Positions 18,187 through 28,743 of a stretch of DNA of 41,093 bases are shown here, in pieces. The DNA is from Candidatus Aenigmatarchaeota archaeon (GTDB lineage: Archaea > Aenigmatarchaeota > Aenigmatarchaeia > QMZP01). Below the pieces are notes generated by a model. The model had not been told where the DNA came from and did not search any database. It saw only the letters and a program-made list of their open reading frames with translations. The stretch spans positions 1 to 41,093 of the forward strand of contig JADHYO010000002.1 in the NCBI GenBank assembly GCA_016782405.1, given 5' to 3'. The stretch's first letter is position 1, and each line of letters starts with the position of its first letter. The position numbers and the translations under genes are program-made.

Positions 18187-19380
18187 CTAGGTTTTATTCC
18201 CGGACTTTATCACACCCCAAAGGTCCACAACCTCAGTCCCTTCAGGTATATCAAGATCCCTATAGGCTGAATGAGGAACCCCAACAACAACAACATCACT
18301 TTCCTTGACAAGTTCCTCCTTTGAAACAAAATCCGGATTCTTCGCGTGTTCATCAGAGTAATACACCTTCGCCCCATGGAACCGCAGTATCTTTCCAATC
18401 TTGAATGAAAGTGAATCCCTCACATCATCTATATTTGCCTTGAAACTCATCCCCAGAATACCCACCTTAGTCTTGCTCAGATCATACTGTTTCCTAAGAT
18501 TTTCAACCACAAAATTCGGCAGGCCCTCATTAATCATCATTGCCGCATGACCTAGCATGAAATTGTTGCTGTTGAATGCTGCCAGCTGCATTGTGTCCTT
18601 CAAGAGGCATGGACCAGCAGCAAAACCAGACTTGGGAAGAGTGTGAGCTCGCTCATAACCGTCCCTCATGGCGCGCCTAATTTTATCATAATCAGCTCCG
18701 AAGTTATGTGCAATCATGTAGAACTGGTTGGCAATCGCAAACTGTATATATCTCCAAGCATTTGCGAACAGCTTGATAAGCTCTGCCTCCCTCATGGTAG
18801 TCTTTATTATCTTGGGCGAAATAACACTGAACAGCCCGGACGCCTCCTCAATAGCCTTATCACTCAGGCCGGCAATAATCTGCGGAAGCTCGTTCAACTC
18901 CTTCACAGCATACCCCTGCACAATCCTTTCAGCACAATAAGCTATATGCCACTCCCCATCACCCAACAGCTTAAGCACCTGCCCACATGTGTTGGGATAT
19001 ACAGTACTGCGTATGATTATAATGTGCTCCGGTGTAATGTGTTTCTTCAACTCAGCAAAAAATTCAAGGAACTGGCGCGTCTTTGGGTTAAGATATTCAT
19101 CAACAGGGGTTCCAATAGCAACAATCACAAACTTAGCCTTTGAAACATCGTTAATATCATGCGAAACAGCAAGCTTCCCTTCATCAAGCACCTTCTTGAG
19201 GACGGGTTCAGCCCCATACTCTATAAATGGCATCTCACCCCTCATCACCATCTCACCTTTCTCTTTGTCAGTGTCATACAAACATACCTTCTTACCCTTA
19301 TCAGCAAAAACAATTCCAAGTGGGAGGCCTACATGACCTAACCCACCAACAATCACAATATCATAAACCATGCTGTCCAT
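18187..19380 (-). CDS. UDP-glucose/GDP-mannose dehydrogenase family protein
   Basis: IVIVGGLGHVGLPLGIVFADKGKKV; IAIGTPVDE; RSTVYPNTC; GMSFKANIDDVRDS. Confidence 0.85.
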   Translation of the reverse strand: MDSMVYDIVIVGGLGHVGLPLGIVFADKGKKVCLYDTDKEKGEMVMRGEMPFIEYGAEPVLKKVLDEGKLAVSHDINDVSKAKFVIVAIGTPVDEYLNPKTRQFLEFFAELKKHITPEHIIIIRSTVYPNTCGQVLKLLGDGEWHIAYCAERIVQGYAVKELNELPQIIAGLSDKAIEEASGLFSVISPKIIKTTMREAELIKLFANAWRYIQFAIANQFYMIAHNFGADYDKIRRAMRDGYERAHTLPKSGFAAGPCLLKDTMQLAAFNSNNFMLGHAAMMINEGLPNFVVENLRKQYDLSKTKVGILGMSFKANIDDVRDSLSFKIGKILRFHGAKVYYSDEHAKNPDFVSKEELVKESDVVVVGVPHSAYRDLDIPEGTEVVDLWGVIKSGNKT

Positions 19381-19531
19381 ATAACCACCTATATAATCAC
19401 CGGATTAATTTTAAATACAAAGCCCCAAGTCAGGGTTCATTCCCCTTCCCGCTCCTCAAATAACCCAGCTTCCATAATCAACCTAAGAGGAAGACAATTT
19501 AAAACTTAAGATTGTTCCACTATAATCTATT

Positions 19532-20479
19532 ATGCGCATCTCAAAGCTGCTGCCGCTAATAGGAATCGCAATATTCATCTACTTACTGCTTAACATAGAC
19601 CTCCCAAAGGTCGCTGATATTCTCCTAAGGACAAGCATACTATTTTTCAGCGTTGCAATTGTAATCACACTGGTAGACATAGTACTGAAAGCGTTCAAGT
19701 GGCAGCTGATATTCAATTCCTACAGCATCCCAGTCAAATTTTCCCGCTTCCTCAGCTCCTGGATTGTAGGACTCTCCCTTAGCATGATTACCCCAGGGAA
19801 GGTGGGAGACTTTGCAAAAGCCTACTACCTCAGGGATAAAGCCCCTCTAGGCAAGGGCCTAACCACAGTCATGGCAGACCGCATAATAGACCTGCTCACA
19901 CTTTTCGTATTAGCTATCATAGGACTCTCAATCTTTGCTACAATGTACACCCAGGACAATGCCCTCCTAATAACAACATATGCACTGTTCGCCGCATTTG
20001 TCCTTGTCATAATAATATTCTCCAAAAAGAGCATAGCCTCTGCAATACTTCGGCCATTCTACCGCCGCCTTGTCCCGGAGAAAAAGAAAGAAAAACTAAA
20101 GTCAATCTATAATGATTTTTACGCAGGCATAGGACTAATCCTTGGGAAGAAAAAACTGCTTACAGTAGTAGTACTAATAACATTCCTAATATGGTTCGGA
20201 ACAATCATGGTAATCTATTTCATCTCCCTTTCTTTAGGGTTTGAAATACCATTACATTTCCTTCTGATAGTCATCCCAATCATAACACTGCTAGAGGCCC
20301 TGCCAATCTCTTTCTCTGGAGTCGGAACTAGAGACGCAACCATGATTTTCTTCTTTGGTTTCATTGGAATAAGTGCAGAGGCCTCTGTTTCCATATCACT
20401 ACTCTACTTGCTGACAAGTTATATTTTTGTCTTTATTGGTTTCCTGATATGGTACAAAAACCCTATCCAGCGCAGCTAA
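19532..20479 (+). CDS. lysylphosphatidylglycerol synthetase TM-type / AglD-like membrane protein
   Basis: Multi-TM; SLSMITPGKVGDFAKAYYLRD, PISFSGVGTRDATMIFFF. Confidence 0.8.
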   Translation: MRISKLLPLIGIAIFIYLLLNIDLPKVADILLRTSILFFSVAIVITLVDIVLKAFKWQLIFNSYSIPVKFSRFLSSWIVGLSLSMITPGKVGDFAKAYYLRDKAPLGKGLTTVMADRIIDLLTLFVLAIIGLSIFATMYTQDNALLITTYALFAAFVLVIIIFSKKSIASAILRPFYRRLVPEKKKEKLKSIYNDFYAGIGLILGKKKLLTVVVLITFLIWFGTIMVIYFISLSLGFEIPLHFLLIVIPIITLLEALPISFSGVGTRDATMIFFFGFIGISAEASVSISLLYLLTSYIFVFIGFLIWYKNPIQRS

Positions 20480-20829
20480 TCTTTGAGCTCAAGCTCGCTG
20501 TCCTGTACATATTCCAATCCACGCTTAAGCGCCAGATAAGCCTTCTCAAGCTCAACCCCCATGTCAGCTGCGTGATCCAGCCTGGAAATCATCCCCTCTT
20601 TAATTAGTGTGAAGTATATCTCTATTGGGTGCTTCCCAGTAATCTTGGCCCTGAGTTTGTGATCATTTGTACAAAAACCAACCTCAATGGTTCCATCCTG
20701 GTGGTTCACCCTGATAAGAAAATAACCATTTGGATCAAGGACCCATTCACCGCGCTCAGCCTGAAACTCCTTCATCCCTTCTGCCACAGAAATGTCCCAC
20801 CATTTTCCAGCTATCTTTTCCTCTCCCAT
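20476..20829 (-). CDS. conserved hypothetical protein (DUF4346-like)
   Basis: 117 aa; WVLDPNGYFLIRVNHQDGTIEVGF, ISRLDHAADMGVELEKAYLAL. Family from recall. Confidence 0.5.
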   Translation of the reverse strand: MGEEKIAGKWWDISVAEGMKEFQAERGEWVLDPNGYFLIRVNHQDGTIEVGFCTNDHKLRAKITGKHPIEIYFTLIKEGMISRLDHAADMGVELEKAYLALKRGLEYVQDSELELKD

Positions 20830-20920
20830 GAGAATCCCTTAGTATGATACAACCTGTTATATTTATATGCTTTGCCCCAAACCCGGCAATTCTTTATAAG
20901 CTGGAACAAATACTAAAACC

Positions 20921-21853
20921 ATGAAGCTAGTCATTACCATCCCCGCTTACAATGAGGAAGAAACAATAGGCAAAGTCATTGACGAAATCCCGAAGAAAAT
21001 CAAGGGAATCAAAAAAATCCGTGTGCTGGTCATTGACGACGGATCCTCAGACAGTACAGCAAGTGTTGCAAAAAAGAAGGGGGCCACAGTCCTTCGTAAT
21101 AAGAAGAACCTTGGCCTCGCCACAACATTCAAGCGTGGCCTTGAAAAAGCCCTGGACATGGGAGCAGATATAATTGTTAATACAGATGCAGATCTCCAGT
21201 ACAACCAACAACAAATCCCCGCTCTGGTAGCCCCTGTTCTTGCCGGCGAAGCTGACCTGGTTTTAGGCTCCCGCTTCCGTGGCAGTATTGAGTATATGCC
21301 TCTCCAGAAAAAATGGGGCAACCGCCTAAGCAGTTGGATAGTAAGAAGGGTCTCAGGTCTCCCAATATCAGATGCACAAACAGGCTTCCGAGCATTTTCC
21401 AGGGAAGCAGCCTTGCGGATGAACATCCAGTCCACATACACATATACCCAAGAAACCATCCTCCAGGCAGCAGCAGCAAATTTGGTAGTAAAAGAAATCC
21501 CAATTGAATTCCGAAAACGCGAGGGAAGTTCCCGCCTAATTTCAGGCATTTTAAACTACGCAGCCCGCGCTGGAGCAACCCTCGTAATAGGATATCTAAA
21601 TCACAAACCGCTTCGCGTTTTTCTTGGCGTTGGCGGACTTTTCTTCCTGGCAGGCTTTATCCTTGGCATGAAAGTCCTCCTTCACTTTATTGCAACTGGT
21701 CTGGTCTCCCCATTCATCCCTACAGCAATACTAACAGCCATACTCCTCATCTTCGGCTTCCAAATAATCATGATAGGACTACTTGCAGAGATGATAAAAA
21801 ACAAGAGAAGCATTGAGGAAGAAATCTTATACAGGATGAAAGCAGGCAAGTAA
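20921..21853 (+). CDS. glycosyltransferase family 2 (dolichol-phosphate sugar synthase-like) with C-terminal TMs
   Basis: VITIPAYNEEETIGKVI, VIDDGSSDST, NTDADLQY, GSRF. Confidence 0.87.
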   Translation: MKLVITIPAYNEEETIGKVIDEIPKKIKGIKKIRVLVIDDGSSDSTASVAKKKGATVLRNKKNLGLATTFKRGLEKALDMGADIIVNTDADLQYNQQQIPALVAPVLAGEADLVLGSRFRGSIEYMPLQKKWGNRLSSWIVRRVSGLPISDAQTGFRAFSREAALRMNIQSTYTYTQETILQAAAANLVVKEIPIEFRKREGSSRLISGILNYAARAGATLVIGYLNHKPLRVFLGVGGLFFLAGFILGMKVLLHFIATGLVSPFIPTAILTAILLIFGFQIIMIGLLAEMIKNKRSIEEEILYRMKAGK

Positions 21854-21942
21854 ACAGTTTAATCAGTGAAACCCCTTGGGGGAACCATTTTATATTCATT
21901 GCAACCAGAAAACACTATGCACACTTCAGTCGCAAAGAGGAT

Positions 21943-23391
21943 TTGGTCATGAAGCTTGAAAAAATAACAAACCGCCCAGAAGAAATAGTAATTATTTCAG
22001 TTATAATTTTCATCCTCATCTACACGTTCACATTCCCTTCATACTTTGCTTCTGTTGATGAGCACGAATACATCAGAAACGCGTTCCTCCTGCAGAAAGG
22101 AACCCTCACAGAACCAGAACCAACAAATGTGTGCACAGGTCGTTTCAATGGCGAAGGTTGGGTATCCCAATATTTTATCGGGCGCTCAATATTCCTCATC
22201 CCATTTACCTGGCTCGGTTTTGGTGTAGTGATGCTCTCTGGCCTCATTATACACCTGCTTAATCTCCTGCTTGTGTACAAAATATTCCCAAGACTTGGTC
22301 ATTCCCCACTATATTCACTCCTTTACCTGCTCTTCCCTGCGTTTCTATGGGAAGCAAGAACACTGAACAGCGAGCTTCTGGTCTTGACAGCGATCCTTGC
22401 AGGTGTATATTTTTATCTTTCTAACAAACCCCGTTCCTTGGCCATTTCAGGCTTGTTTTTCACACTTGCTCTCCTGGTGAGGCAGGAAGCTGCCCTCATA
22501 GCAGCAGTATTTCTCTTAATCCCACTTATTCAGGATAGAAAGAAGTTCCTCTTCATGCTCCTTGGTGTTATCCCAGCAGCAGTCCTGCTTCTAGGAGTAA
22601 ACCAGCTCTTTTATGGCGGTCTTGTCTCATCAGGCTACGGAAACCCGCTACTGTTTGCTCTAAACATTGGCACAAAGGATATTTTCCTCCTCAATATCGG
22701 AAAGTTCATCATACTGTTGGCAGTGGCCTATCCCCTGATGATTTTATCACCATTTGTCACAAAGAGTCCAATAAGAAAAGAGGTCATCCTCTCCACAGCT
22801 GCGTATATCATATTCTATGCCCAGAACGCCTCTGTGTGGATATACCCATTCCTCCACCCCACTGCTGTAACTGGTCAGTTGCGCTACCTCATTCCTGTTA
22901 TAGGACTCCTCATCCTCACATATCCCCCGCTATTTGAGCGTGCCCTCAACAAGATCCGATTGCCCCCAAAGGCAGTTCTCCTCTCCCTGGCAGGAGTGTT
23001 ATTCCTGGCAGCCATTGTAGCATCCTCCATTCACGCCTCATTCCTGGATGGGAGATACGCAACATTCCAGGCAATCCACGAAAACACAGAACCCAACTCC
23101 CTGTTGATAGGCAGCTCTGATGACTGCAACTACGTATTGAACAATCTCTTTGACAGAAGAGCATACCTTGACGTGGGTAACGAGCAAATAAACAGCTTTC
23201 TCAGCCAATATGAAAACATCTATGTGCTTGACATCAGCTACACAACAGTTGATTACTCCTCTTCAAGAGGCCAGCTCATCTCCAAAGAGCGCGCACAAAT
23301 CAGCGACTTCCTGGAATTCCATAAGGATGAGCTTGAACTGGTATTCGAATCAGAAGAGCCCAACCATGTGAGAATATACCGCTTCACCTGA
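21943..23391 (+). CDS. GT-C fold membrane glycosyltransferase (PMT/ArnT-like)
   Basis: Multi-TM with early acidic motif ASVDEHEYIRNAFLL. ATG at 21949 is an alternative start. Confidence 0.65.
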   Translation: MVMKLEKITNRPEEIVIISVIIFILIYTFTFPSYFASVDEHEYIRNAFLLQKGTLTEPEPTNVCTGRFNGEGWVSQYFIGRSIFLIPFTWLGFGVVMLSGLIIHLLNLLLVYKIFPRLGHSPLYSLLYLLFPAFLWEARTLNSELLVLTAILAGVYFYLSNKPRSLAISGLFFTLALLVRQEAALIAAVFLLIPLIQDRKKFLFMLLGVIPAAVLLLGVNQLFYGGLVSSGYGNPLLFALNIGTKDIFLLNIGKFIILLAVAYPLMILSPFVTKSPIRKEVILSTAAYIIFYAQNASVWIYPFLHPTAVTGQLRYLIPVIGLLILTYPPLFERALNKIRLPPKAVLLSLAGVLFLAAIVASSIHASFLDGRYATFQAIHENTEPNSLLIGSSDDCNYVLNNLFDRRAYLDVGNEQINSFLSQYENIYVLDISYTTVDYSSSRGQLISKERAQISDFLEFHKDELELVFESEEPNHVRIYRFT

Positions 23392-23457
23392 AACTTTTTT
23401 AGTGTTTAACGAGTTTAGAAAAGAAGCATTTATAAAATTGAATATTATAGAAATCCT

Positions 23458-24897
23458 ATGGAACCCCCCATCAAAGTGGCCTTCCTAAGCCTTGTCAAGG
23501 AAAAAACAATATACCTCCTGGGAAATGTCACACTTGCAACCCACCTGAGGGAAAAGACTGGAGCAGAGGTCAGGATTATTGATGCAAACTGGGAAGATGT
23601 GCTGGAATCTATAAAGGAATACAAACCAGACATAGTCTGCCTCTCTGCCATCTCCCTTTCCTACCCAGAAGCAGTCTCCACTGCAGAAAAAATAAAGGAA
23701 TTTTCAGATGCAATAACCGTTATCGGTGGAATCCACATCTCAACATTCCCAAAATCACTCAAGAAATGCTTTGATGTCGGTGTGGTCGGAGAGGCAGAAA
23801 AAACATTCGAGGAACTGGTGAACATCTGCACCAAGAATAATCAATTTTCCACCAAGCTTCTAAAAGAGTTGAAAGGAACAATCTACCACAGCATCGAGGG
23901 AAAATTAATCATAAACAAGAAGCGTGAACTAATTGAGAACCTTGACGAAATACCTGTTCCTGACCTAGGACTCCTTGACCCACGTTACTTCAGTAAGCGG
24001 GACCTCCACACATTCAAGGGTCGCTCGGGCGTCCAGGCATCACTAGTCTCATCAAGGGGCTGCGCTTTCCAATGCGCCTTCTGCGCTTCCCCAATTTTCT
24101 GGGAAAAGAGAATGCGCTCCTTCTCTGTCCCTCGGGTAGTGAAGGAAATCAAGGAATATCATGATCGTTTTGGGGTGGACCATATCCAGGCATATGACGA
24201 TATATTCCCAATAACCAAGAAGCGGATGCTCGAGTTGATCGATGAAATGGAACGCCAGGGAATACTTGGAAAAATAAGGTTTGCAATCCAGACCAGGGTC
24301 CATATGATTGATGAGGAATTTTGTGGGATATTGAAGCGCCTGGGAGTTGAAACAATAAGCTTTGGGTTCGAGAGTGGCAGTGAAAGAATGCTCCGCCTGC
24401 TGAAAACTGGCCCAACATCAGTGGAGCGCGGTAGACAGTCAGCATCCCTCTGCAAGAAGTGGGGATTCAGTGTTTATGGTAGTTTCATCATCGGGAACCC
24501 TGAAGAAAAGCTGGAGGATATCCAGCAGACCTTCAGTTTCATCAAGAAGCTATCTGAAATGGGCGTTGATGGTATTGACTGTTTTATCTCTTCCCCATTC
24601 CCAGGAACCCCCCATTGGAAATATGCAGTGGATAATGGTCTAATCAAACATGACTACGATACCAACCCCCCAGACTTCTATTCACCTGAAAACGCCTACC
24701 TCTCAGACAAGACCATACCAAGGGAGCAACTGACAGGGATATACAACGAAATTATGGCATACCTTTCTGCACGCAGCCAGCGACGCTCAATAAAATCCAT
24801 TCTCCTCTACCCAAAAGAACCCCGGAAAAAAACACTGAAAAGAGCAGCAGCAAATCCACGCGAGACCCTAAGAAGGATAATCTACCATATGAAGTGA
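23458..24897 (+). CDS. B12-binding-domain radical SAM protein
   Basis: N-terminal cobalamin-binding-like region; SSRGCAFQCAFCASP cluster motif. Confidence 0.87.
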   Translation: MEPPIKVAFLSLVKEKTIYLLGNVTLATHLREKTGAEVRIIDANWEDVLESIKEYKPDIVCLSAISLSYPEAVSTAEKIKEFSDAITVIGGIHISTFPKSLKKCFDVGVVGEAEKTFEELVNICTKNNQFSTKLLKELKGTIYHSIEGKLIINKKRELIENLDEIPVPDLGLLDPRYFSKRDLHTFKGRSGVQASLVSSRGCAFQCAFCASPIFWEKRMRSFSVPRVVKEIKEYHDRFGVDHIQAYDDIFPITKKRMLELIDEMERQGILGKIRFAIQTRVHMIDEEFCGILKRLGVETISFGFESGSERMLRLLKTGPTSVERGRQSASLCKKWGFSVYGSFIIGNPEEKLEDIQQTFSFIKKLSEMGVDGIDCFISSPFPGTPHWKYAVDNGLIKHDYDTNPPDFYSPENAYLSDKTIPREQLTGIYNEIMAYLSARSQRRSIKSILLYPKEPRKKTLKRAAANPRETLRRIIYHMK

Positions 24898-24943
24898 TTC
24901 CGGGAAACGAATTTAAAAACCAGCCACAAGCATCACTGATGTT

Positions 24944-25924
24944 ATGAAAATACTACTCACAAACCAGCAAACCAGTTCAGTGAAGGGTGGAACTGAAATA
25001 TTCAGTTCTCACTTAAAAAAAGCGTTCCCTGACCTTGAAATCATTGACACCAGGCCTTTCAGGCAACCAAAACCATCCCCAATTTTCAAGGAGCCAATCC
25101 TTGCCAAGCGCCTGGGCAATCACATCCTCGAATCCGGCCTGGCCCCAGAAGCAATCTTCACCAACGGAATGTTCAGCTGGAACCTGAAAACGTCTGCCCC
25201 TGTGATAAACATCCAGCACGGAACCTTAGCAGCATTTTCTGAGGCAGCGCTCCCCAAAACATCGCTGGCATACTGGCGAACCCGCTATGTTTATGCCCGC
25301 TACGAGAAGCGCGCAGCCCAAAACGCCAGCTTAGTGACTTCAAATTCACATTTCACTGCTGCCAATGTCCGGCGCCACTACAACTGCAACAGCACAGTAA
25401 TCCACAACGCAATCAATACTGATCTCATCCGCCCTATCCCAAAGAAACGGGCAAGGAAGCCCCTTTCCCTCGAAGGCCATGTTGGGATATTTGTGGGTCG
25501 CCCTGATCAAACTAAGGGCTTTGACGTTGTGCAGTCACTGGCCCGTAGCCTCCCGGAAACCACATTCCTCTGTGTATTCCCCTTCCCCTATCCAGAACAA
25601 CTACCCAACATCAGGGTATTATCAAACATTGAGCCCAAGAACATTGGAACCCTATATTCAGCAGCTGACTTCTGTGTAAACCCCTCCCGCTTCGATGGTT
25701 TTGGCTACGCCCCAATCGAAGCCTTAGCCTGCAATACCCCTGTTATTGCCAGCAATGTGGGGGTGTTCAAAGACATGGAGATAGAAGGCAGTTGGATAGC
25801 AAATACCCCACAAGACTATCCCAAACTTATCAAAAACCTCCCAGAAAAAATAACGTCCCGTCCCTTCATAAGGAAAACATTCCCCCTAAAAAAATTCATT
25901 AAAAATTACAGGAACATGATCTAG
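24944..25924 (+). CDS. glycosyltransferase family 4-like
   Basis: GIFVGRPDQTKGFDVV, PSRFDGFGYAPIEALACNTPVIAS. Confidence 0.82.
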   Translation: MKILLTNQQTSSVKGGTEIFSSHLKKAFPDLEIIDTRPFRQPKPSPIFKEPILAKRLGNHILESGLAPEAIFTNGMFSWNLKTSAPVINIQHGTLAAFSEAALPKTSLAYWRTRYVYARYEKRAAQNASLVTSNSHFTAANVRRHYNCNSTVIHNAINTDLIRPIPKKRARKPLSLEGHVGIFVGRPDQTKGFDVVQSLARSLPETTFLCVFPFPYPEQLPNIRVLSNIEPKNIGTLYSAADFCVNPSRFDGFGYAPIEALACNTPVIASNVGVFKDMEIEGSWIANTPQDYPKLIKNLPEKITSRPFIRKTFPLKKFIKNYRNMI

Positions 25925-26033
25925 CAACCAACACATCAACAATAAACAAGAACAGGAAGTACCTTTTTATATATAACCTTCATAGTATTATGAAAAAACA
26001 GAGCCCCATCATCAGTAAAAGGGTGATTAGATT

Positions 26034-26990
26034 ATGTATGATTTGAAAGGAAAAAACGTAATGGTGACTGGCGCAAGTGGTTTTACTGGTTACCATCTTT
26101 GCAATGAGTTGGTTAAGGAAGGGGCCAATATAATAGCTTTTGTTCGAGGGAGCAGCGATATAAATGGCATTAAGGATTTGAATGGGGTTAAAATAGTGTA
26201 TGGGGACATGACAGACATTTCCAGCATATACAGAGCAATAAAGTATTCCAATACTGAGTTTGTTTTCAATTGCGCTGCAGTAGTTCCTGTAATGGGAGCA
26301 AGAGACATTCCAATGAACACTGTGGCTGTTAATACTCAGGGGGTTTTCAATCTTTCTTGGATATGCAGCGAACTTGATGTTAAGAGGATTGTTCAAATTT
26401 CAACATGCCACATATATGGCAATCATCCAGAGTCAGAGCTCCCTTTGACAGAGGAAGCCACACCAACACCCGAAGACATTTATTCCTCATCAAAATTTAG
26501 CGGAGAAATTATGTTGAAACATTTCATAAACAACGGGTTAGATGCTGTAATTACAAGAGCATTCAATCTCTTTGGTGCAAAGCAACGATCTGAATTCTTT
26601 ATACCAGAAGTCATTAAGCAGGTGGCCGAAGAAAAGAAAAAAGAACTTGTTGTTGGAAACATAACAACAACAAGGGATTATACATACGCCCCAGAGATTG
26701 TCAGGGGATATATCATGGCCATGAAGATGGGTAAGGTTGGTAATATTTACCAATTCTGTTCTGGTAATGAAATTAAAATGAGTGCTTTGATCGATAAGAT
26801 AATTGAGGCACTAAACGAGGTGACAAAGCAGAATTACCAACCTGAAATAATCTCAAGAAACCCAAGGAAGAACGACATCAATAGAATGTACGGCACCTAC
26901 AAGAAAGCTAAGAACGAGTTTGGGTGGGAACCTGAAATAAGTCTGGAGGATGGTCTAAGGAAAACAATAAGTGAAACTTATGTGGGGTAA
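26034..26990 (+). CDS. NAD-dependent epimerase / GDP-mannose 4,6-dehydratase-like
   Basis: VMVTGASGFTGYHLCNEL; YSSSKFSGE. Confidence 0.85.
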   Translation: MYDLKGKNVMVTGASGFTGYHLCNELVKEGANIIAFVRGSSDINGIKDLNGVKIVYGDMTDISSIYRAIKYSNTEFVFNCAAVVPVMGARDIPMNTVAVNTQGVFNLSWICSELDVKRIVQISTCHIYGNHPESELPLTEEATPTPEDIYSSSKFSGEIMLKHFINNGLDAVITRAFNLFGAKQRSEFFIPEVIKQVAEEKKKELVVGNITTTRDYTYAPEIVRGYIMAMKMGKVGNIYQFCSGNEIKMSALIDKIIEALNEVTKQNYQPEIISRNPRKNDINRMYGTYKKAKNEFGWEPEISLEDGLRKTISETYVG

Positions 26991-26992
26991 AA

Positions 26993-27994
26993 ATGAGAGA
27001 AATTGGCAGGTTTACAGCAGTTGGGATATTGTCCACTGCTATTTCTTGGGTCATATTCCTGATGTTCTCTGACATCATAGGCTTCCCGGCTGTTATAGTT
27101 GCGATGGCATACACCCCATTTAATTTTTTGTGGCGATTCTATGCTGAGAAGAAATGGGTTTTCAGGCCACCGAAAGAAGGAAATAACTCAATCATTGGTT
27201 TATTCGATACTATAAACAGTGGTATTCGAGCCTACTCAATAGAGCTACACAAAGAAATAGGTGGGGAGCGGATAGATTTCAGCCGATTATATTTTAAATA
27301 TAAAGGTGAGAAAGATTGTTTCAGGTCAAGCGACAAAAGAATTTCATTCCTAAGACCAATGGTCATACCAAAGGGGGACAAAGTATATTTCAATATTTAT
27401 GATTCCAGAATTACACTTGCTGCCCTTCCCACATTACTTATTAGCAAGTTCTTAGGGAAAAGAATAATAGGGATAGCCCACCATACCAGCAACAGGAAAG
27501 TGGTGTTTATAGAGAACACCCCCTTCAATAAAGTGTTCCCAAACTTCATTTTCGATGAATACATAACACACAAAAAAGGAGTAGTTATAAACAACAAGAA
27601 AACAACATTTCGGGATATGTCGGTGGGTTATAAAAAAATATCGTTAAGTAAAAACGCTTGCAGAAAAATGCTTAAAATCCCGGAAAATGCTAATGTTACT
27701 CTAATATTCGGTCACATACGGCCATACAAGAACATAGAGAAATTCGCTGAATGGTTTGTTAACAATGCAAAAAAAGGTGATATGCTGTTGATTGCTGGAA
27801 AGAAATGGTATGATATAAAGCTCCCGGTAAGTAATAAGATCGAAATAAGAGACACGTTCGTTCCAGACAACGAAGTGCCGATGTACTTCAATGCTGCGGA
27901 CAATGTAGCAATACCCTATGATAAGCGGGAATCTGCATTGTACTACCTGTCAAAAAAATACAAAAAAAAGGTAATTGAAGGAAATTTGCATTAG
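26993..27994 (+). CDS. mosaic ORF: GtrA-like N-terminal half + GT4-like glycosyltransferase lacking a normal C-terminus
   Basis: Residues about 1-55 GtrA-like (RFTAVGILSTAISW...NFLWRFYAEKKWVFR); then FGHIRPYKNIEKFAEWF, ADNVAIPYDKRESALYYLS, then an abrupt end. Confidence 0.55.
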   Translation: MREIGRFTAVGILSTAISWVIFLMFSDIIGFPAVIVAMAYTPFNFLWRFYAEKKWVFRPPKEGNNSIIGLFDTINSGIRAYSIELHKEIGGERIDFSRLYFKYKGEKDCFRSSDKRISFLRPMVIPKGDKVYFNIYDSRITLAALPTLLISKFLGKRIIGIAHHTSNRKVVFIENTPFNKVFPNFIFDEYITHKKGVVINNKKTTFRDMSVGYKKISLSKNACRKMLKIPENANVTLIFGHIRPYKNIEKFAEWFVNNAKKGDMLLIAGKKWYDIKLPVSNKIEIRDTFVPDNEVPMYFNAADNVAIPYDKRESALYYLSKKYKKKVIEGNLH

Positions 27995-28001
27995 GCGTGT
28001 A

Positions 28002-28074
28002 TTCTGCCCCAGTTATTGTCGGTTTCCGTAGATGCGAACACCACCACGGGTTGAACGCCCTGTTTTTAAAGAGT
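28002..28074 (-). pseudogene. relic of an acetyltransferase 5' end
   Basis: Imperfect copy of 29151-29228 (shared blocks agttattgt, gtagatgcgaacaccac, ctgtttttaaaga); minus-strand translation LFKNR...TITGAE matches the intact gene but is frameshifted. Confidence 0.7.
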
Positions 28075-28080
28075 TAATTC

Positions 28081-28743
28081 TCACACTTTACTCTTACCCA
28101 CTTTCAAAATATAGAAGTAATTATATGTATTTTCTTTGTACCTATACTGCCTTACTATTTTGATATTATTGTAGTTTAATACGTCCTCTAAGTTCTGCTT
28201 GGTTGTTTTTTCCAACTCCCAGAAGTGATATTTAGATTTAGGGTTGTGATTTCTTATCGGGAGTTCTACTATGAAATTCATCTTTGGTGTCAAAAATCTA
28301 TATGCCTGAGTACAGACCGGGAGGCTGACAATAATGTAGTTCGAATAGTGCCTTAACTTTTCAAAAAGTTGTGAAATATGACTAAATGGCATATGCTCTA
28401 GGACCTCGAATAAGCAAACCACATCAAACTTTTTTGAACTTTCAAAACCTCTAATATCGGAGATTATGTCTGGATTTCTGTTCTTGTCAACATCTAGTGT
28501 TGTCACTTCTATCCCCGCTGACTTCAGATAGTTGCTAAGGAAGCCTGTCCCTATTCCAACTTCGAGTACGCTTTTTGGTTTCAAATTGACTATTTCTCTT
28601 ATTTGTTTCCAGTAAGATTTGAACTTGTTTAAGTCATCATACTTCACTATATCAATAGAGTCATTTGAAATATTACTTGGCTTTGTTGTAATCCTCCCAT
28701 TATCTTCATCTACTTTCAGTTTCCAATTAAGGGTATTGGTCAT
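28081..28743 (-). CDS. class I SAM-dependent methyltransferase
   Basis: PKSVLEVGIGTGFLSNYLKSAGIEVTTLDVD; FEVLEHMPF. Confidence 0.82.
   Translation of the reverse strand: MTNTLNWKLKVDEDNGRITTKPSNISNDSIDIVKYDDLNKFKSYWKQIREIVNLKPKSVLEVGIGTGFLSNYLKSAGIEVTTLDVDKNRNPDIISDIRGFESSKKFDVVCLFEVLEHMPFSHISQLFEKLRHYSNYIIVSLPVCTQAYRFLTPKMNFIVELPIRNHNPKSKYHFWELEKTTKQNLEDVLNYNNIKIVRQYRYKENTYNYFYILKVGKSKV

Noticed and set aside
20947-21549. 200-aa antisense ORF
   Set aside because: Complementary to a clear GT2 gene; no domain signal.
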